Part shown: positions 6,355-10,001 of the stretch, piece by piece
Numbering within the stretch: the first letter of the stretch is position 1
How the letters are laid out: each line of letters opens with the position of its first letter
Translations under genes and position numbers: made by a program
The notes under the pieces: generated by a model
Database searches by the model: none
Seen by the model: only the letters and a program-made list of their open reading frames with translations
Told to the model about the DNA's origin: nothing
Origin: an uncultured Sutterella sp.
Lineage (GTDB): Bacteria; Pseudomonadota; Gammaproteobacteria; Burkholderiales; Burkholderiaceae_F
Length of the DNA: 10,001 bases
Direction: 5' to 3'
Assembly: GCA_900554675.1 (NCBI GenBank)
Contig: USIM01000019.1
Span: 1 to 10,001 of the forward strand

Positions 6355-8007
6355 ATGACGCAGAAAGCTTATACCGATTTAAAAGATGAGCAGCTTGAAA
6401 CGACAGGTTTTGTTCGTCCCAATCCGACTGTTAAACGTGTGGGATTTGTGGACTTGGGCAGTAACTCGTCGCGTTTAACGATTGTGGAATTTGATGTTCG
6501 CGGTCGTGTGACGATTCTTGATCGCGTCAAAAGCATGGTTCGTTTAGGGGAGAAGGCCTTTGAAACGAAAGAGCTTCAACCTCAAGCCATGACTCGTGCG
6601 CTCACGTGCCTAAATGAGTTTGTGAAGGTTTGTGAGTCTTTCGGTGTAAAGGAAATCGTGGCCGTTGGGACGGCTGCGCTTCGCATTGCCAAAAATAGTC
6701 AAGCCTTTGTTGATGAAGTCAAAGCCAAAACCGGTATGGACTTAAGTGTTATTTCCGGTGAGGAAGAGGCTCGCTTGATTCGCGTGGGGATTTGGGATGC
6801 CTTCCCCAAAACGAAAGACGCTTTCCTTTTTATCGATATCGGTGGTGGGAGTACCGAGCTCTCGGTGTCTTCTCGCAGTGACATCGAAGTGCTTGAAAGC
6901 CTAAATGTCGGTTGCGTGATGGTGACAGACGCTTTTACCCAAACCAAGACGGGGAAGGTGAGCGCAACCGTTTTTGAAAAGATGCAAGCTTTGGCCTTGC
7001 GAAAGATGCAATATGCCTTGGCTGACATTAAAGCTGTCGATTATCGAGCTGCTGTTGCCAGCAGTGGAACGGCGCAGGCGTTAATGGCTTTTGCCCAATC
7101 ACAACGAGCAGCGACGAATCCCTTAGAAGTGTGTGCTGAAGGGGTCATTTTGCCGTTGGCAGACTTAGAAAGTGCAGCTAAATCTTTATGTCAAATGACC
7201 ATGGCGCAACGCCGCACCCAAGCTGGATTGAGTCCCGCTCGAGCTGAAGTGATTGTTGGTGGTGCGGCCATTTTGGTGCAATTATTAAAGGCTTTAAAGC
7301 TTGAGAGCGTCATTGTGACCGCCAGCAACCTTCAAGACGGTCAAGTGGTCGATTACATTGAACGTCACTATCCCAAAGAAGGCCAGAAAGAAAACTATTG
7401 GCGTCGCAAGAGCGTGAAGCGCATAGCAAAATGTCATCACTATCAAAAGCCACACGCCAAACACTTAAAGCAATTGGCATTGGGTATCTACGCTTCAGCC
7501 ATTGAAGAAAAATTGTGTGTCGCTCAAGAGGGTTTAGAAGAGCTCTTGGGTTATGCGGCACGCATGCACGACATCGGTATCGATATCGGTTACGATCGCC
7601 ATCATGAGCATGGGGCCTACTTAGTGCGCCACAGCTCTCTTTTGGGGTTCACTGAACATGAAATTTTGGTGATGGCGCGCATGGTCTTTATGCACGGACG
7701 ACCGTCATCGACTTTACCCCAGTTCCTCGAAGGCTCCGTGGTGACACAAGCTGAAAAGATGGCCGGTCTTTCGCTTTTCTTGGCAGAAAATTTGGATCGT
7801 ACGCATCGCTCTTTAGTCAAAGAAGCACGCTTTGTGAGAAAGCCTCAAGGATTAGTTCTTGAAGTCAATGCTCAAGCGCTTGCGCCCATTGAAAAGAGCA
7901 CGTTGGAAAAACTCAAGAAACACTTAAAGAAGGTGTTGGGTGAGACGGTAGAGGTGGATTTCCATGAAGAAACACCGGAACCCACCATCACGATCATAGA
8001 AGAATAG
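6355..8007 (+). CDS. ppx: Exopolyphosphatase / pppGpp phosphatase (Ppx/GppA family) with HD domain
   Basis: Removes terminal phosphates from polyphosphate and may also act on pppGpp. The 550-residue product has the ASKHA-fold motifs FVDLGSNSSRL (31-41), VGTAALRIAKN (104-114), ISGEEEAR with the catalytic-type glutamates 136-138, FIDIGGGSTEL (159-169) and SSGTAQAL (236-243). The C-terminal half holds an HD-type domain with H405-D406 in ARMHDIGIDIG and a His cluster at 416-419. Length is close to the long Ppx type (E. coli Ppx 513 aa). ATG 6355 has AAAGG at 6341-6345. A GTG at 6349 is too close to that site, and an in-frame ATG at 6241 lies inside ppk. The gene is almost certainly co-transcribed with ppk. 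Whether it prefers polyphosphate or pppGpp cannot be read from sequence alone. Confidence 0.93.
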   Translation: MTQKAYTDLKDEQLETTGFVRPNPTVKRVGFVDLGSNSSRLTIVEFDVRGRVTILDRVKSMVRLGEKAFETKELQPQAMTRALTCLNEFVKVCESFGVKEIVAVGTAALRIAKNSQAFVDEVKAKTGMDLSVISGEEEARLIRVGIWDAFPKTKDAFLFIDIGGGSTELSVSSRSDIEVLESLNVGCVMVTDAFTQTKTGKVSATVFEKMQALALRKMQYALADIKAVDYRAAVASSGTAQALMAFAQSQRAATNPLEVCAEGVILPLADLESAAKSLCQMTMAQRRTQAGLSPARAEVIVGGAAILVQLLKALKLESVIVTASNLQDGQVVDYIERHYPKEGQKENYWRRKSVKRIAKCHHYQKPHAKHLKQLALGIYASAIEEKLCVAQEGLEELLGYAARMHDIGIDIGYDRHHEHGAYLVRHSSLLGFTEHEILVMARMVFMHGRPSSTLPQFLEGSVVTQAEKMAGLSLFLAENLDRTHRSLVKEARFVRKPQGLVLEVNAQALAPIEKSTLEKLKKHLKKVLGETVEVDFHEETPEPTITIIEE

Positions 8008-9201
8008 TTAACCTTTTTCTTCCATCGAAACCACTTTTGAGACCTTTTGGCAGCGCGTCGTAAACCAAGCGACGCCTCCCATGAGGCTTGCCACGCTCAT
8101 TAGTACGGCACCCGCACCAATCACAGTCCCTGCTGCACCAAATAAAATCGGTAATGTGGTGTGACAGACATTAATGAGCATTGTGCGCAATCCCAATGCT
8201 TCACCTACACGGCCTTCGGGCGATTGGGTATGAAGGAGCGACATCACATTGGGTTGCGAAGACCCGAGTGCTAAACCTAAGAGAAACGCCACGGCACAAA
8301 GTGTGTAGAAGTCATCAAAAAGCGGGAAGAGGAAGTAGCTCAAAGCGCCAAAGCTAAAGGCAAAGGTGAGTGTTTGCCATTCCGTCAAATGCTTGGCAAT
8401 CCAAGGCATAAAGAGTCGAACGACAAAGGTGGCCGAAGCGAAAAAGCCCAAAATCCAACCGATTTGTGTTGCACTCAATCCGATGGACGTTCCATAAATC
8501 GGGATCATGAAGTTCTGTAAATCCCAAGCCATGGACATGAAGGAACTCACAATCAGGACGTTTCTGACGTGAGGAATGCGCATTAATTCAAAGTTGCCTT
8601 TGCGACGGGGAGGCTTTTTATTGCTCCACGCATCCGGTAAGAGCTTTCTGACCGCGAAAAGGAAAATGCATAAACCTGTTAAGGCCGTCGAGAGCGCAAA
8701 GACATAAGCGCTACGGTAGCTAATGTAGTCAATGAAGTAGCCACCAATAATCGGAGCGGTGAAACCGGCCGCTGAAAAGCCCATCGCCAAAATGGCGAAG
8801 TGCGTTGTGCGGTTACGATCGTTAGATAGATACCCGATTAATTGTTGAATGGCCATCGCCAATAGCATCAGACCCACGCCATTAATAATGCAAGCAAGGT
8901 ACAAAGGCCACAAGCCATAGACGCTCGTTGGCAAAACAGAGGGAATAGTGGATGCAACGGCTGAGGTCAATACGCCATAAAGGATGGGTTTCTTCGGCCC
9001 AATGTTATCGATCCATTGACCGCACCGAATGGCAAATAAGGCCGGAACAAAGGCAAAAAGCGCCATCATAATGCCCACTTCGAGCGCAGAGGCCTGTTCG
9101 TGTAACGCATCAAGTGAGCAGGTAACACGATTGGTCACGCATCCGATATGGACGATGACCGTTAATAGAACAATCTTAATAATCTGAGTGGGCCAAGTCA
9201 T
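8008..9201 (-). CDS. Major facilitator superfamily transporter
   Basis: Inner-membrane transporter, 397 residues, about twelve hydrophobic segments in two halves split by a basic loop near 190-205 (SNKKPPRRKGNFELM). The loop after TM2 carries the MFS motif A as G61-x3-D65-x2-G68-x-K70-K71. Substrate cannot be assigned; the compact 12-TM drug/metabolite-exporter type is a reasonable comparison. TM1 is complete, so the N-terminus seems intact, yet no ribosome site precedes ATG 9201: the upstream bases read AGAAGCCCCCTT. These bases probably belong to the insertion sequence next door, which would have removed the native leader. The stop codon directly abuts the ppx stop with no gap and no obvious terminator between, so the two transcripts should overlap. 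Expression may be reduced or may depend on the IS. Confidence 0.85.
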   Translation of the reverse strand: MTWPTQIIKIVLLTVIVHIGCVTNRVTCSLDALHEQASALEVGIMMALFAFVPALFAIRCGQWIDNIGPKKPILYGVLTSAVASTIPSVLPTSVYGLWPLYLACIINGVGLMLLAMAIQQLIGYLSNDRNRTTHFAILAMGFSAAGFTAPIIGGYFIDYISYRSAYVFALSTALTGLCIFLFAVRKLLPDAWSNKKPPRRKGNFELMRIPHVRNVLIVSSFMSMAWDLQNFMIPIYGTSIGLSATQIGWILGFFASATFVVRLFMPWIAKHLTEWQTLTFAFSFGALSYFLFPLFDDFYTLCAVAFLLGLALGSSQPNVMSLLHTQSPEGRVGEALGLRTMLINVCHTTLPILFGAAGTVIGAGAVLMSVASLMGGVAWFTTRCQKVSKVVSMEEKG

Positions 9202-9238
9202 AAGGGGGCTTCTAAAAATTCGTAGCCATAAAAACAGA

Positions 9239-9295
9239 ATGGATTCAATTGGTTAAAATTGAAATTGCAACATAACAACCACCAAAAGAATCCAT
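9239..9295 (+). repeat. Inverted repeats just before the transposase start
   Basis: ATGGATTC (9239-9246) pairs perfectly with GAATCCAT (9288-9295), which ends at the base before the transposase ATG. An alternative or nested pairing joins TTCAATT (9244-9250) to AATTGAA (9257-9263). In RNA the outer stem would bury the region normally used for ribosome entry. A role in limiting transposase translation is inferred. Confidence 0.5.
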
Positions 9296-10001
9296 ATGGC
9301 TACATTTTATCAAACCCCCAGCATTCAACAAGACCTTTTTGCAGATATTTCATTTTCTCAAGCCCTAAGCGACCTTGGTGATCCGCTCGAAGTTTTGCAG
9401 ACGTACATCGATTTTGAAACATTCCGTCCAATCATTGAATCAACTATCAAACAGTATAAGCCCAATACAAGCCTACGCGACCGTGTTGGCCGACCGAGCA
9501 AGGATCCGGTGTTTATGTTCAAGGTGCTTTTTCTTCAAAGACTGTATGGGTTAAGCGATCCACAGACGGAATACATGATCTTGGATCGATGGAGTTTTCA
9601 ACGATTTTTAGGCATCTGCGAGCCCACAGACGTTCCAGATCGGAATACGATCTGGCTTTATAGGGAGCGCTTTACTGAATTGGGTTTAATGCAAAAGCTT
9701 TTCGATGAGTTTCACAAACGACTGCTTGAGCAGCAACTCATCTGTCAACAAGGCAAAATGATTGATGCCAGTTTTGTCATTGCCCCTAAGCAGAGAAACT
9801 CACGGGAAGAAAATAAGTTGATCAAACAAGGCAGGGGCAAGGAGTTATGGAAGGATAAACCCAGGAAGAAATGTCAGAAAGATATTGACGCTCGGTGGAC
9901 CAAAAAAGCGGGACAGTCCTATTACGGCTATAAGGCTCACGTCAAGGCCGATATTCAATCGAAGTTTATCGATACTGTTCAAACCACTGCGGCCAATGTA
10001 C
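9296..10001 (+). CDS. IS5-family DDE transposase, partial (3' end outside window)
   Basis: Catalyses cut-and-paste movement of the element. The reading frame from ATG 9296 is open to the window end (235 complete codons). It begins MATFYQTPSIQQDLFAD and has the N-terminal DNA-binding region of the IS5 group: VGRPSKDPVFMFKVLFLQ, then YGLSDPQTEYMILDRWSFQRFLG and PDRNTIWLYRER. The first catalytic aspartate is D157 in KMIDASFV. A charged stretch rich in Lys/Arg/Glu follows (QRNSREENK to KDIDARWTKKAGQSYYGYKAHVKAD). The second Asp and the Glu of the DDE triad lie past the window or near its end. No frameshift is present in the visible part, so the copy may be active. No strong ribosome site is seen before the ATG. 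Family assignment rests on recognised motifs. Confidence 0.88.
   Translation, partial: MATFYQTPSIQQDLFADISFSQALSDLGDPLEVLQTYIDFETFRPIIESTIKQYKPNTSLRDRVGRPSKDPVFMFKVLFLQRLYGLSDPQTEYMILDRWSFQRFLGICEPTDVPDRNTIWLYRERFTELGLMQKLFDEFHKRLLEQQLICQQGKMIDASFVIAPKQRNSREENKLIKQGRGKELWKDKPRKKCQKDIDARWTKKAGQSYYGYKAHVKADIQSKFIDTVQTTAANV

Larger units (their letters stand above)
9204..10001 (+). mobile_element. IS5-type insertion sequence, left end, runs off the window
   Basis: The element contains the transposase gene at 9296. Its proposed left end is the GGGGGCTTCTAAAAATTC stretch beginning at 9204, right after TAA at 9201-9203, which could be one copy of a T-N-A type 3-bp target duplication. The exact end is inferred, since the right end and second target copy lie outside the window. 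The ~90-bp leader holds two nested inverted repeats (9239-9246 with 9288-9295, and 9244-9250 with 9257-9263). Confidence 0.55.

Noticed and set aside
7999..8022. GAAGAA/TTCTTC hairpin as a terminator between ppx and the MFS gene
   Set aside because: Only six AT-rich pairs with a long loop and no following T-run on either strand. Too weak to call.

Overview
The window looks like two unlike pieces of bacterial DNA joined near position 960-990. The first ~985 bases are GC-rich (one 60-base stretch from 181 counts 45 G+C) and carry rnhB and the front of a yraN-like gene, overlapping in the order typical of Desulfovibrionaceae. From ~986 on, composition falls (28 of 60 from 1981). The genes there fit a betaproteobacterium of the Sutterella/Parasutterella kind: a Bug/TctC-type binding protein, a ppk-ppx pair and a DsbC/G-like protein. 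Taxonomy is inferred from gene content and base composition only. The join cuts yraN and a reverse-strand tctC-like gene in mid-domain, so a chimeric metagenome contig is the simplest reading.

Layout: (1) 1-25, a strong hairpin terminator ending an upstream unit. (2) 60-988, rnhB then truncated yraN (+). (3) 961-3137, a minus-strand three-gene unit, transcribed as a LuxR/NarL-type response regulator, a five-TM membrane protein with a possible degenerate kinase-like tail, and a secreted Bug/TctC solute-binding protein that is cut at the join. (4) 3316-3894, a secreted CPDC thiol-disulfide protein, followed by a terminator. (5) 4062-8007, polyphosphate kinase and an exopolyphosphatase with an HD domain, behind a well-formed PHO box. 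(6) 8008-9201, an MFS transporter on the minus strand, its stop codon directly abutting that of ppx. (7) from about 9204 to the window end, an IS5-type insertion sequence whose apparent left end lies right next to the MFS start codon.

ppk and ppx make and break polyphosphate and are probably one PhoB-controlled operon. The regulator, membrane protein and binding protein look like a sensing unit in which a periplasmic binding protein reports to an unorthodox membrane partner. The IS has probably cut the MFS gene off from its own promoter and ribosome binding site. No CRISPR array, tRNA or rRNA was seen. The longest gene-free stretches are 3138-3315 and 3895-4061, and both are described.
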